A stretch of DNA of 64,000 bases from Temnothorax longispinosus (taxonomy: Eukaryota; Arthropoda; Insecta; Hymenoptera; Formicidae), in NCBI RefSeq assembly GCF_030848805.1, contig NC_092368.1, forward strand, positions 14,005,341-14,069,340, read 5' to 3'. The notes beneath the pieces were generated by a model, which was given only the letters and a program-made list of their open reading frames with translations, did not search any database and was not told where the DNA came from. The first letter of the stretch is position 1, and the number at the start of each line of letters is the position of its first letter. The translations under genes and the position numbers were made by a program. Positions 10,394-27,696 of the stretch are shown piece after piece.

Positions 10394-13300
10394 AACGCAA
10401 AATATTTTCAGTTTACAAACAAGGATGATTTTTATTCACGGAACCATGAGACTTTTCTCCGTTCGCGGAGTATATTGTAAGATCTCTCGCGAGCAAGATT
10501 CCTCTCTTTGCATCTTTGGGCCATCGTCACCGCAGTGGCCGATGTTTTCAAACTGCATTTCTCTTCCCCCTTCTTTCTCTCTTTTTCTTCTTTTCGCATC
10601 TTTGCCACCTTTTCTAGCGACTTTTTTTTCTCTCATGGAGCTGAGCTTTTCAGTCCAGAAATTGTGCCGGTTCTAAAAACTTTCCTCGCCATGACGGGAC
10701 AACGCCGAAAATGGGCAAAACGAATGGAAGAGATAAGATAGTGCTGAAATATTTAGTACAGCGAGACTATGTAAAAATTTTCGTGGTCGTTGTCTTTTTT
10801 CCACCTTTCAATAGTTTCTTTCTCGATACTACCTTGTCGGTTTAATTTTTATTTCCCCTTTTACATCGTATATTTTTATAAAGCCGTCCTTGCTCTCATT
10901 AAAATCAATGGAAAGAGAGCGAGGAAAGGAGAGAAAAAAAAGAGAAGAGAGATTCCAATTATAAACTTACCGCAAACTTTAATATACATAAAACAATTTG
11001 CAGTCTGTACATAAACTTTATCATATAATGATACAATGTCCAAAAAACATTTATTTATCCCTAAAGAGCAAATTACAAAGACCCGCGATAATAAAATTAA
11101 TAAAATTCTATTAAAGTGTTTTTATTCATAAATTTTAAAGAGCAATGTAATTTCTTCTGAATACATTTTTTTCCAGAAAAAGCCACACTAACAACATTGC
11201 CACTTCCATTCGCTATATACCATTCGCATGTTTACCTATCTCTTTGTGCCACGTCTTTTATGCTGTAAATGTCTTTTACGCCCGACGTGATTTATTTAAG
11301 AAAGGACGCCGACTAGCGCGCCACTCGAAATGTTTATATTTCCTTGCGTATTCAATAAGTAGCTTTCTTCCTTTCTTACGCGAGCGGCAGCATCGTCCGC
11401 TGCAGCCCCTTCGTATTTCCTTCTTCATTTAACATTAAAAAAATACAAGTTTTGCATGTATGACGCGCGCGTTGATCCCTTCTTTCTGTAATTTAATTCT
11501 GTGGATAGTGAAATTTAGTTTGGATATAAAAATTTTGTGTCCATTATTGCAAAGATTAAAGAGATTTATACCGTTATTTTCTGATTTTTTAAAGTTTGGT
11601 AAATTATACGAGAATCACAGATTCTAAGATACAAAGATCATGTTCAAATATTTAAAAAATAAAAAATTTAACTCTTGAAAAAAAGCACGCAATTTATTAC
11701 TCAAGTCGGTCGTGATGCTGTCGAAGATGCTGGAAAATTTATCTAAAATTAAAGAAAATCATTCATATGTATATATCTAATATTATATAAATATATGTAT
11801 CTCTTCACAAGTTCAAAAGGCAAAGTTGACGGTAATAAAATTAACAGGCAGTCAGCTAGTCAGCCTCGCTTTGCGTCAACCTTCTTTCATTTTCATCCCT
11901 TCGCGTTTGCTCGCGTTCTTTCACAGTCTACATCACTCACAAGCACCCCTCTACTTAGAGAGAGCGAACGCGCGCCACCCTCGCTTTGACTTTCATAGTG
12001 TTGCACAGTACTTAATGATCACTGTATAAGGAACGACAGGGTGAAAGGAGACAGAGGGACGATTAAAGTCTGGAATATCGTAAGCTGAACATTAACCAGA
12101 GGCAATGTGTAAGGAAAAGAAGTAGGAGCAAGGGTAGAAAACAGAAAAGAGTGAGAAAGAGAGAGAGGGGGGGCAAGGGAAATGACGACTGAAGACATAG
12201 AAGAGAGGTTGGGGATAGTAAAATATGGGCCAGACCACGCTGGATGCTAATAATAATAATAAAGGCGAAATAAGAGAAAATGGGACTCGGGAGAAATTCA
12301 CGGGCTTGTAATAAATTCAGGATGAAACAGCCGTTCCATTTGTGGCTAAGAACTCTAAGAAGAGGAATGAAGGAAAATAAAGAAATGTGGCCGCGAAAGG
12401 ACAAAGCGGAATTTAACATACAGGTACATTTGCATATCGCCGGATATATGCATGTGCAATGCGCGCGCGTATGCGAGTTTGAATATGTTACCCTGTTAAA
12501 TATGTTAAATATGTTACACTGTTCAAAGTGATTACTAATTTTCTTAATTTAACAAAAATTCCGTTATTGAACGGTTTATGCAAATTACATTTCGCGTATG
12601 AATATTAATGGCGCCAATCAAAAAAACAATTGCATTTTTAGGTATCCTCAATTCATAGTCATCACTCTCCAATGCTGCTTCATCAATAACATAGTACCTA
12701 TAATAATACAAAAAGTGTTATATGATTCTAATTTTTTTTAATATTACAATTCCTTTTATAAATTCCATTCAGTCATTATGACTATTAATTAAAAGTTCAC
12801 AGCTACATTCCTCTCAATTAAATTAACATCGCACAATTTATCAATTATTTTTCAATATTACTCTTTTCATCCTTTAAATCTATCACTCTGTCAAAGATGT
12901 CAAATTGTCATACTGCATTTCTGACTTTAATTAATCGCGAATGAGCGAAAATGCGCTATCGAAATATTACGCGATCGGATACCTTGTTTATCAAATGTCG
13001 CCAAAGCATTACGAAATTATTAAAATTGTCGTTTAATTAAGAAAAATCGATGATAACAATAAAAAAAGATATCTCATCTCTGATATCTCACAAAAACGCA
13101 AAGACAGCGTTCGAGAAAGTCTCAAAATGCGTGACCGTTGACATAAATGTCCGAGCTGGAAGGAAAAAGCGGATGAAGCGCGGAAAATTGAGAATCGCTC
13201 TGCCATAACTATACGCGGATAATAGCGCGTGGACGAAGCAGCGAAGCGCGCGCGAAGAGCACGTGTGCGAGAGCGAGACTTTCCGCCGTGGAAGGCGCTT

Positions 13301-13731
13301 GCATTTCGCGGCGGAATTTATAGGAGCGATGCGTATACGGGAAATCGCTCGAGTGCTCCTCCGCGATGGATTCCCTTTCCGCGTCACTACGTTGCTATAG
13401 AGAGATACGTGGAAGGTACTTTTGTTCTTGCGCAGCACCTGCCGCGGAGAGATGCTCGCGCTGCGCCGCGTTATCCCCGGGATTCAAGAGGCTTTAGCTC
13501 CTCCGAGTCGGCCCGAGTCTTTACATTCTTGAATAGCTGCATAAATAATGGAATATGGACCGTTTATTTTTAGGAACGTTGGACACACGGTTCTGCAAAT
13601 TATCTTCGCAAATAAATTTATCGTTACATTTTTTTTATGACGTAAATACTTTAGACAGGGAAAGATTAAAAAAGCTATCAAGATTAAACAAACTGTCGAT
13701 TAAAAAATTATATATTTTATACATATAATCC

Positions 13732-13735
<4 letters not shown>
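10394..13735. other. Non-coding; CpG-rich patch at about 13080-13520
   Basis: AT-rich and pyrimidine- or purine-rich stretches, including purine-rich 10905-10950 and 12100-12220. The minus-strand frame at 12063-12419 is a low-complexity Phe/Leu/Ser shadow of the purine run. The CpG-rich patch at 13080-13520 has open frames on both strands (13229-13573 plus, 13088-13438 minus) and nothing recognisable. Confidence 0.4.

Positions 13736-13806
<71 letters not shown>
13736..13806. repeat. (CT)n microsatellite
   Basis: About 35 uninterrupted CT units. Confidence 0.97.
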
Positions 13807-13810
<4 letters not shown>

Positions 13811-14974
13811 CCTCTTCTTTTCCTATCTTTCTCCTACCCCTTCACGCCAGAAGACGAATTTTTCATAATTTAATATCAAATTTTGTTAGGTTAAGTTATC
13901 ATTTTTCTAAGTTACTCAGGTACAAAAATAGTAACATTTACAGTCTACAAAATAGAAAAATAGTAACACTATAAATTGCACACTTTAAACATCACATACC
14001 GCATATTACAATACTTTGATATCACGAAAACATCTCTCGAGTTGAAATAGTTATGTAAATTAATTAAATAGTACAGATTCTACCAACTCACCGTTTGTAG
14101 TGGCTATAATTTGGGAGAAAATCGATGCGCATTCGTCTTTATCATTAACGCGGACCGGCGCGCGACCACGAAATGCCTGGCACGCTTTAGCATCAATTGA
14201 CTCTAAAACACGCCGAGCAAATTTCTTCTTGCCAATTTAATTAAATTAAATTGCTTTTATCGCGACCGCAGCATCACAACGAGACGCGGCGTCTGCCCCG
14301 CAAAATAAATCAGGGCAGATTGACCCTTTGATGGCGTCGTTCAGTATATGTAATCAAGCTCGATGACGGCAGGATATCAGCGGACTATTACAGACAAATT
14401 TACATCCCGATTTAATTTCAAAAGTATTTCTGCCGTTACGAATATTGCGTCGAGCGTAAAAGAGTCTTCATTTCCAGTTTAATCAAATTGTCTCAGAGCT
14501 AGGAAGAAAAAAAAAGAATAATTCCGTCTTATATCCGTATAAATCCGTGCAGATAAATGTTATATGTTCGTATGCATATGCAATATCCTTTGTATTTAAA
14601 AGCGTCATTATAAAGGGAAACAATATCGCCCGCGCGGTGCAATGCATTCGGAAAATACAGTACAGCCGATAAACCGTAAAATTTCGATCGTCGCAACAGC
14701 GATGGCAGACGTGATAAAGAGGGCGTACAGGCAGAAACAATGGCAGCGATTTGTAATCTCGTCCCCTGGCGGCGGCACAAAATTATGAATTATGAATTAT
14801 AAATTAGTGAACGACGCACAAGAGCGATTGTGGCAAGATATAAATTGCCCGATAATTATTCGGTCCACGATCCGACATTTGTTTTAGAGTTTTCTATGGA
14901 TGAGGAAATACGTTTCTATTATAATGTACCGTAAATGTCCAATGAAAAATGGTCGTTTAAAATTACTTTTTTTA

Positions 14975-14980
<6 letters not shown>
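13807..14980. other. Non-coding; GC-richer patch at about 14100-14450
   Basis: No supported gene. The minus-strand frames at 14483-14780 overlap each other in different phases and have no recognised domain. A short aattatg tandem stretch lies near 14783-14810. Confidence 0.4.

Positions 14981-15014
<34 letters not shown>
14981..15014. repeat. (GA)n microsatellite
   Basis: 17 GA units. Confidence 0.96.
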
Positions 15015-15018
<4 letters not shown>

Positions 15019-15979
15019 TACAGGCAAAAAATTAAATATTAAATAATCTTATAAAGTTAAAATAATTCAAAACCAATAAGTAAATGAAACAACAAATTGT
15101 TAAATGTTAAATTGTCTGTTTTGACTTAAATATTGTGACATTAAGATCTTGTTGCGGCTCTGGGCCTTTTTCATTTGTTTATAAATATTAAATATTTCTT
15201 TAAAAAAAGATGTTTTTACTAGACATATGTATAATTAAAATACATGTCGCATCATCTATATTTTTCCAATGGAAAAAACTAATTTCATAATGAGGTAAAA
15301 TATATACATATTTATGTTTGATTATCTAAAAAAAATTATTAGCTTTACTTATAAAATGATATTATGCCGCAATAGATATAAATATTTTTAGCCATCCAAG
15401 CTGGAAATTTGGAACTGTTACTACCTGGATGTTAATTATTGAGAAACTTAAAGAATTTGAATATTCGAATATAATTTACCGAAGAATTTTATAACTGCAG
15501 CAAAGATATTATAACTGCAAGGATAATAGATAACAAATGTTCATAAAAATAAATCTAAACAAGTTTATATAATATATAAAAGCCGTGAAAGCATCGCAAA
15601 TATTTTCCTTTAATTATTCGAAAACATCTCGTATGGCCATGTCATATAACTGGTACGACATAATTAAAGGAGTGGCCATACCACCGGCGGTGCGCACGTG
15701 TCGAATTACACGAGCTCTCAATCCGATTATACATGATCCCGTACAAAAGAGATATCACCAACGAGAAGCGGGAACTGCTCTACTGTTGCAGCTGCTGAAA
15801 TTAGAAGCTTCTGTTTCGTTGCGGCTGTTACGTTGCCTCTGGGTATACCGCGGCTCCGGTAACGATTCCGTAGTCGAATAAAGTACTTCAGTGAGTCATC
15901 CCTGGGGCGTTCATGGATTAACAGGGTGCTCGTTTTAACGAATGTCGATCTCCGAAGAAGTAAAACAATATCAATTGAC
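15015..15979. other. AT-rich non-coding sequence
   Basis: AT-rich, with a GC-richer end at 15640-15890 that carries antisense-overlapping frames (15585-15881 plus, 15727-16023 minus). Neither is recognised, and the minus frame begins inside the foldback that follows. Confidence 0.4.
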
Positions 15980-16088
15980 GAATTTTTAAGAACTCCGTGT
16001 CTACTTATTATTGCCTTCTCCAATCAGAACACAAGTATTCTAATCGGAATGCAATAATAAGAATAAGACACGGAGTTCTCAAAAATTC
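15980..16088. repeat. 109 bp foldback (imperfect inverted repeat)
   Basis: The left arm 15980-16014 (core aactccgtgtct) pairs with the right arm 16051-16088 (core agacacggagtt), with a 3-base length difference and few mismatches. Weaker pairing continues into the 36-base centre. It could be a MITE remnant or a hairpin RNA source. No target-site duplication is obvious. Confidence 0.7.
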
Positions 16089-20903
<4,815 letters not shown>

Positions 20904-21779
20904 CTATCGAAATTCACCCCCTATACGGTGTGTATGTACCCGCTCCCCTCCCTTCGCCCACAACTTACCCTCCCGCCCCCGCTTGTTCTTACCCCGCCAA
21001 CGTAACCGCCACTTTACATACGTGTACAATGTGCCGCTACAAGCAACCACCGCCCATTCTCCGTCTCTGACTGTGCAATCACACGATGATAAAAGTGATT
21101 CCGCGCCGACTTCCGATTCGCGATTTGTCTGCGCCGTCTGCAACGCTCTTGTAAATCAATGAGCGCCGCTATTTCAAACGCTCGCTATCTTGGAACAGAG
21201 GGAGTGGAAGAGGGCAGTTAGGCGAGGCAATACGACATGTGCTTCCATGCGAAAGCACAAGTCACGATGACAATATGTATGTCTGTATTTTACGATTGTA
21301 CATGAAAATTTTAAGCATATTATATGTTACAAAAATTCCGTGTTCAATTTACTAAACAAAATGACGTATAAAAGAAAAAAATAAAATATGCAATGTACAC
21401 GATATACATTTGTGTAGGTATAGGTATTACATTACTCTAAAAATTCCAAAGAATATTTAATTGCGCAATAATAAATTACATAAAATATTTTAAATAAAAG
21501 TATCAAAATATTATGTTAATTCAATCGATTTGAAATAAATGTTACTTTAAAAAATTGAAGTCGCAGTTTGTTACTAAGATAATTAATGTTGGAAATTATA
21601 AAGTTATGAAAATATATGTGGATTTTCAGACAATTTCTATTAAATAAAATAGAAGTAAATAAAGACTGTTATAAATTCGAGTTATTTAATTTGCGACGTG
21701 TAGAAGTTTGCATTTCGGTAATAAAATTTGTCCTTTTTGAAGGACAAAACTAGTTTATTCGGATCTTATCTATTCGGGT
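20904..21779. other. GC-rich then AT-rich non-coding sequence
   Basis: GC-rich to about 21230, then AT-rich. A 9 bp-stem hairpin, tttgtcctt / aaggacaaa, lies at 21727-21748. A minus frame at 20904-21143 is not recognised. Confidence 0.4.
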
Positions 21780-22561
21780 TAGGAAAAGATGTTTTACTAG
21801 CAAAAAGCATAGTGTACTCAGGCTACACTGTTCCTATCTCTACAGCTTGGTAGTCAAACAGTTAGAGAGGATAAACACATATCAACGCTGAAACGTTATG
21901 CATCACGCATTTTTTTCAATATGGAATGAGTTAATAATACTTGGATAGATTTTACTACTACATAAACAAATTTATTCCTTAAAAATAATAATATTTACCA
22001 ATTTTAATTGAGAAAACATATCTTCCTAGCGATAAGCATAATATTCTTGCCACCAAAAGTTTGAAAGTCAAAAAAGCGATGCAAACGTTATTAATGCTGA
22101 AACATTCCATGATATTTTATATGTTTCTCTCTCTATATAATTATTTATATAAATGTACATATATCTATATACGTTCTAAAAATACGTTTCAAAAATCTTA
22201 ATCTAGTAGATATCAGTCGATTAATTTAAAAAAAATATTTTCGAATATTTATCATTCAGATTATAAAGTAGTTTAATTTCCTAACAAGAAAGAATTAATG
22301 AGCTATTTAAAATCTTTTACATTTTTCTTTGTATATAATTAATCATATAAGCGTATATATATTTATATATATTTCAAGAATCTTAATCTAGTATTAATTA
22401 ATTTAAAAAAAATATTTTCAAATTTTAACCATTCGGAATAAGAAATGGTATTTTCCTATATAAGAGTGGTTTACTTAAAATATACTATCTTTGTCATTAA
22501 GCTTTGACAACCAAATGTTAAAGGTATCAACACCAGTGCTAAAACATTTCCGCATCACGTG
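21780..22561 (+). repeat. Diverged tandem duplication zone
   Basis: Two blocks about 200 bp apart match over some 120 bases: 22123-22268 and 22324-22442, sharing atcttaatctagta and aatttaaaaaaaatatttt. A second motif, tgctgaaac...gcatcacg in diverged forms, occurs near 21885-21910, 22094-22114 and 22536-22558. The spacing of about 210 and about 445 bp suggests an eroded tandem array with a unit near 210-220 bp. The alignment is by eye and partly in AT-rich sequence. Confidence 0.5.
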
Positions 22562-25260
22562 AATGAAATTAGTTAACGGCATATATAGCACGTGGGAGCG
22601 AAGGAAGTCGTCATCTCGCACCTCCACGACCCGAAAATTCTCGATTTGTAACGTAATTATCGTCGCCGCGTTCACCAGCAACCACGTGTAACTCCAACGC
22701 TTCTGTTAAAGTTATCTTAATTAGTTTGCTCAGCATTCACAGTTGAATTTCAACGTTTACCTTTAGCCATGTAAAAACCTACCGCACTACTGATTCTAAA
22801 ATAAAAACTTCAATTACAGGAATAAAATCAATATATATATCCATAAATATCAATTAATTCCTGCACCTGTGGATGGTTATTAAAAAATTTAATAGAATAC
22901 TTGTAAAAATTATATATTATTGCATACGTTTCACGTACTTATAAAAGCTTAGCACAACCAACTACGAGGTAAAATATATAATGAATAATCCTGCCTTTCT
23001 CCTTAATTATTTATACATGAGCTATTTATGTTAATTCATATAAATCCTATCGCATCACTCTTGTTACTAAAATTCTCCAATTTGTGCTTTCGGTTTTAAT
23101 TATATTAGTCGTAATCCTCCCTATATCGTTCTAATTGCTCAAAAATTCTGCAATCTGCGCTCTGACTTTGATTATAAAAGGGATTTGATTGAATCAGCGG
23201 GATAATTTCTTTGATGAAGTCGAGACAAATTTCAAAGAAACACCTCGTCACACAAACTCAATAAAGTAACTTCATCGGCAGACTAAATGGTGATTCAACC
23301 GGCAACCGGCTGCTCATTTATGATTTTAATAAAACTTACCGCTATATTAAAAATATTATTAAAGAATTTTTTCCAAATTATCTTAAAAAAATTAAACACA
23401 GTTTTAGATATAAGCAGATTAATCACGTCAAAGGTAAATGCACAAAATAATCATTAGCATATAAGAATAGTTGACTCTTTTTTAGATACCGGTATCTGAC
23501 TTTTGAACTGGATTTGACAAAATATTTTGGCACGGTGTAGCATTTCGATATTTTAATATTAACATTTCAATATTTTAGTTCCGACATTTTAGTTCTGACA
23601 TTTTAATTAACTTTTATAGTCGATCCGTGTAGTTGTATAAAGAGTACACACATGTACGCAATTGACTGTATTAATTCAATATTCCAATTTCACGTACGTT
23701 TCTACGTATCTGCTGTACATCACTTACACCAGATGTTTAACAATGCGCTTAGTGCTGCGCCGACCGAGCATGTCGTTGCATTTGTTGTTGTTGTACGTGT
23801 TACTTGTCGCATTTATGACAAACGTTCTCGTAAAAATATATGTACGTTTTACCATAAAAAGTGCATTTGAGTATTTGAGGATATAATGAAAATAGAAATT
23901 TAATCCGTTTTAGCTATAAAAATTTTTACACAAAACAATTTTGAATTTTACGTTGTTGAAGAATAAACGTTCTCCTTTCTTTCCATCATATTTTGTTTTC
24001 AAATACGCATTTAACAAAGTTTGATAATAGAAATTAAATATTTAAAAGAAGCTTAACAATATAAAAGTGGAAAACAAATAATACAGCACAGTTGACGATT
24101 TATGTTAATTTTGCATTTATTTACGTTCAATTTTATTTTTAATCAAAATAAAGAGAATTAAATCTGATTTTTAAATATCCAGTATTAAATACATTAATAA
24201 TTAAACTTTATGTGAACTTAAATAAAAAATAATGTTTCAAAATATTTATTCAAAATATCCATGTAAAATTTAATTTATTTAAAATTAAAATCTCGCGAGG
24301 TAGTTTTTAACCAAACGCTGAAAATGTAGAAGCTTGATATTTAATGTTATGAAAGAAGGAAAAAGAAAGGTTCTTAAGAACTTAAAATACAGTCTCTTCT
24401 CAATCTCTCTGGTTCTCTTTCTTTTCGTAGTTATGACGTAAATACTTCCAATTTCTTTCATATTCCTTTATGTATAATTATATACAATTGCTCACATAAT
24501 TCTTTGTACCAAATGTACATGAAAATTTTGATTGGATGGTTTTCAGACGTAGCTTGCGTTTTACGAAACCAGAAGTCCTGCCATTTTATGGCTGTCTTTT
24601 TTAAGAGTGAACGCCGCGCAAATACGCAAATGCGCCTTAGTGTGTGCACATATGTATGTATCTGCCGTTGATATCGCTTACGTAATACAACTTACTCGAT
24701 ATTTTATCGGTTCGAAGGAATTCTGGATGCATAAAATGAACGTTAGCATCGCATGCTGCAGAGCGTCGAGTATATTTTGCATACTCCTCCCTCTCTTCCT
24801 ACATCCCCACAATTCCTACAATCTTATTACTGTGGTGCTATACGAGACTCCTCAATAAAAGAATATATACATATTTATGAATATAAAGGAACTACCAAAT
24901 CTGCAGATAAAAAGCAAATATAATGGCGAAGTGTGGTGTCATCTTAATTGATAATCCATTGATTTCTATGAAATCTTTGGAATAATTAATATTTTTGTAT
25001 ATTCAAATTTTTATCTTTCAAGATAAAAAAATATAAAAATAAATACATAAGGAAGAAATCATGACCTTCATATTTGAATATACAATTTTTATAGAGAAAA
25101 TTCTAGAAAATATTTAAGCTACTAAAACTATAATATCGCGATTTAAAAACAAAGGTAAGTATAATATAATTGTACAAAGCAAAAGTGCAATATGTAGCAT
25201 ATTGATAAAAGCGTTTCTGATTTTCCGTTTTTCCTCTAAGGAAAAATAACTTTGACCGTG
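22562..25260. other. AT-rich non-coding sequence
   Basis: Mostly AT-rich. Small frames (22475-22681 minus, 23652-23886 plus, 24458-24649 minus, 24607-24858 plus) show no domain. Nothing else is supported. Confidence 0.45.
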
Positions 25261-25745
25261 TAAATTTAACGAACACTTGGCGAGAGACTGTGTCTCTTGA
25301 TTCCGAAGAGGGCACTTTATCAGAAAGGTATCCGGGAATTTTTCGTCAAGCTGACAAATTTCAGCTTGATTTACGCACCCGTTACAGCCACATCCTCAAC
25401 AGAGAGATACGGAGATATTTTACGCGATATTATGTTAAGTTTAAAGGCGTCCCGGAAAATGTAAGGAGTTTCCCAAAGTGCACTTCGAGAAAAGAGCCGG
25501 GGGCGGGAGCGGAAGAGGGAGCAGCTGACCCGAAAGAGAGGCGAACATCGATAAAACTCTTTTACATTACATTACGCCCGACGCGCGCGCGCATCGCCTC
25601 GATCTCATAACATTAATGCGTGTTGCATATCTCGCGCTCGCCGTCATTCCGCGCGTCTTATTTTCCGATATACGCGCGCGTAGCAAAATCTCCCAAATAT
25701 CGGGAAAAACATTTCGCGCTCGCAAATAGCGGTGTGTATATGCGG
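25261..25745. other. CpG-rich patch with a 106-codon open frame
   Basis: A strongly CpG-rich island with several cgcgcg runs. The plus-strand frame 25290-25610 has no recognisable domain and no promoter-like core that I can point to. It may be an alternative promoter or regulatory island. Confidence 0.35.
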
Positions 25746-25988
25746 CAAATTCTATATTCTAAGTTTTTTTTGCGCGAATAAATCGTTTTCTTTAAACAAA
25801 TGGACTGAAAAAGAAAAGAAGTTAACCCCGTTTCATAAACAAAGAAATAAAGAGAAAGAAACTTAATCTTACGTAATAAAAAATATTAATGTATATACAA
25901 GGTTTTATTTACAGAAAGAACATTGTTTTTTTCTCAAAAATTTTATTATATTTCATGATAATTTGTTAAACCGACATTTTTTTATACG
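25746..25988. other. AT-rich spacer
   Basis: No feature seen. Confidence 0.5.
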
Positions 25989-26896
25989 TAGAGGGGACCG
26001 GGGCTCGTTGGCACTGTTTTCACAATTTCGGCATTTGAGTTTTTAAATAACTCAATTAATAATGATCATAATTAAACAGTACTAATATGATAGAGAGAAT
26101 CTTTCTCTAAATTTTCATACCAGCGCTCCTGTATATAGTTTCTTTGTAATAAATGAAATACGAACATGCTGCATTGTAGCCAACTTATTGCCCCGATAGT
26201 AGGGTAAGTTGGCTATGCGACAGAAGTCCATGTTAAATTAATGAAAACGTAATAGAAACATAAAACGGGTAACAGATATGTACTTCTTGATAAAGATTGT
26301 ATCTTTTAAAGTTATTTTGTAATGATCAAATAGCAAAATGCTGTTGCAGAAAAACACCTGTAAAATATTTTAGATGTATAGCTTTCTTCAACATAAAAAT
26401 ATTAATATAAATATATATATCTAGCTTCTATCAGCATTGTGGGTAGCAGATCACATATTCACACAGGTCTCACGCGCGCGGCAACGACAAGTCAAGCTAA
26501 GCATACCTTGATATGAGCCAACGTATCCCATTCCTATATACGTTTAATTTCAGTAATTTTATTACAATAAATTACTGTTGTTCCTCAAAATAACATGTCG
26601 TATAATAACAGAAACGTTTCTTTTAACTAACGATACGTCACTTTGATTTACTTCTCAAGCTCAAGCTGAATACGATATTTTAAAACGCTCGAAAATTTAC
26701 TTGCCACCTCTTGAATCAGAGTTTTCTCTTTTTCTATTGTAATACTTGTTTGATTTAAATAAAACTTTGGGAAAAGTACCTATGTCATAAAAGAGATATT
26801 TTGTGATAACTTTTCCATTGTTTTTTCTGCTATAAGTACATAAACGGAACGCATTGCCAACTTGCCTCTTGTGCCAACAAGCCCCGGTCTCCCCTA
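25989..26896. mobile_element. 904 bp TA-flanked element with 24 bp terminal inverted repeats (non-autonomous)
   Basis: The element proper is 25991-26894, flanked by TA at 25989-25990 and 26895-26896. Its first 24 bases (core gaccggggc...gttggcac) match the reverse complement of its last 24 at 21 positions. Further inside, tagccaactta (26177-26187) and taagttggcta (26205-26215) form a perfect 11 bp inverted repeat, and gccaacttgcc near 26857 repeats the same theme, so the terminal sequence recurs as subterminal motifs. No frame of 60 codons or more lies inside, so it cannot encode a transposase. TA duplication and long terminal repeats fit the IS630-Tc1-mariner type; that assignment is inference. 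Confidence 0.85.
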
Positions 26897-27341
26897 CTCT
26901 TTTAGATAAATTTTATCAAAATAAATCAATTAATTCGCGTTAGATAATTTTGCACAGGCCATGGCAAAAAAAACGAATCGACAAGCTCGTACAAGTTGAT
27001 GCAACGCGAATCCATCTTTCTCGATCGTCGTTCCCTCGATATGGCTTATCTTAAAGCGAACTACGCCTGAGACAATTCCAAAGGTTGCGTCCCGAGGGAG
27101 CGTGTGGTAGAAAATGGGATAGGCGGTGTGCGGATGGCTTTAGGAAAATTACATTTCGGTTGTACTCAATCTGACGCGAGAAATAATTCTCCCTCTCTCT
27201 ATTTCGATCATGTCGAATAAAAGCCGTTGAAAGAAATCGATTTCAATTAAATCGAGATATATTTTCGTCAATAAGAAATTAATCATTAACGAAAGATCAA
27301 TGTTACACGGCTTTGTGTTTCCATAAAATTAAAACAACTGC
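26897..27341. other. Non-coding sequence, moderately GC-rich
   Basis: Mildly GC-rich around 26990-27170. No frame, repeat or RNA supported. Confidence 0.45.
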
Positions 27342-27503
27342 CTCTCTAAATCTCATAGCGTAGTTTCGCCACTGATATATTAGAGTTATTACGATAGTCA
27401 CTAATTCAAAAGAGAGTTGACACTCTAATTTGAGTAAATTTCGTTACACTTGCATTTCACTCGTTTTGAGTATGTATAAATATTTCACTTTTTGACTTTT
27501 ATA
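27342..27503. mobile_element. Unclassified repeat family A, copy 2 (internally deleted)
   Basis: Bases 27342-27440 match 9863-9958, and 27442-27503 match 10332-10386, so about 370 bp of the interior is missing. Orientation is the same as copy 1. The last few bases (tagagag) are absent, and a foldback begins within 6 bp. Confidence 0.7.
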
Positions 27504-27508
27504 AAAAT

Positions 27509-27696
27509 AAAATTTATTATTTGCAAGAAAACAGATTTCTTTGAATTTAGTTTCCTTAATTCAAAGAAGTATTAGGTAGAGTCGAAAAAATATTCTAAAC
27601 TCAGAAAAATGTTTTCTTAAATCTACCCAATACTTCTTTCAATTAAGGAAACTAAATTCAAAGACATCTGTTATTTTCTTGCAAATAATAAATTTT
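27509..27696. mobile_element. 188 bp foldback MITE
   Basis: The left arm 27509-27580 pairs with the right arm 27622-27696 almost perfectly; shared cores are attatttgcaag, tgaatttagtttcctta and gaagtatt. There are a few mismatches and one 3-base indel. The loop is 41 bases. It sits at the truncated end of family-A copy 2, so it either inserted there or replaced that end. The arms are long enough for a transcript to form a stable hairpin. Confidence 0.85.

Noticed and set aside
24705..24730. tRNA B-box-like ggttcgaagg
   Set aside because: No matching A box or cloverleaf arms around it; no other tRNA-like signal found by eye.
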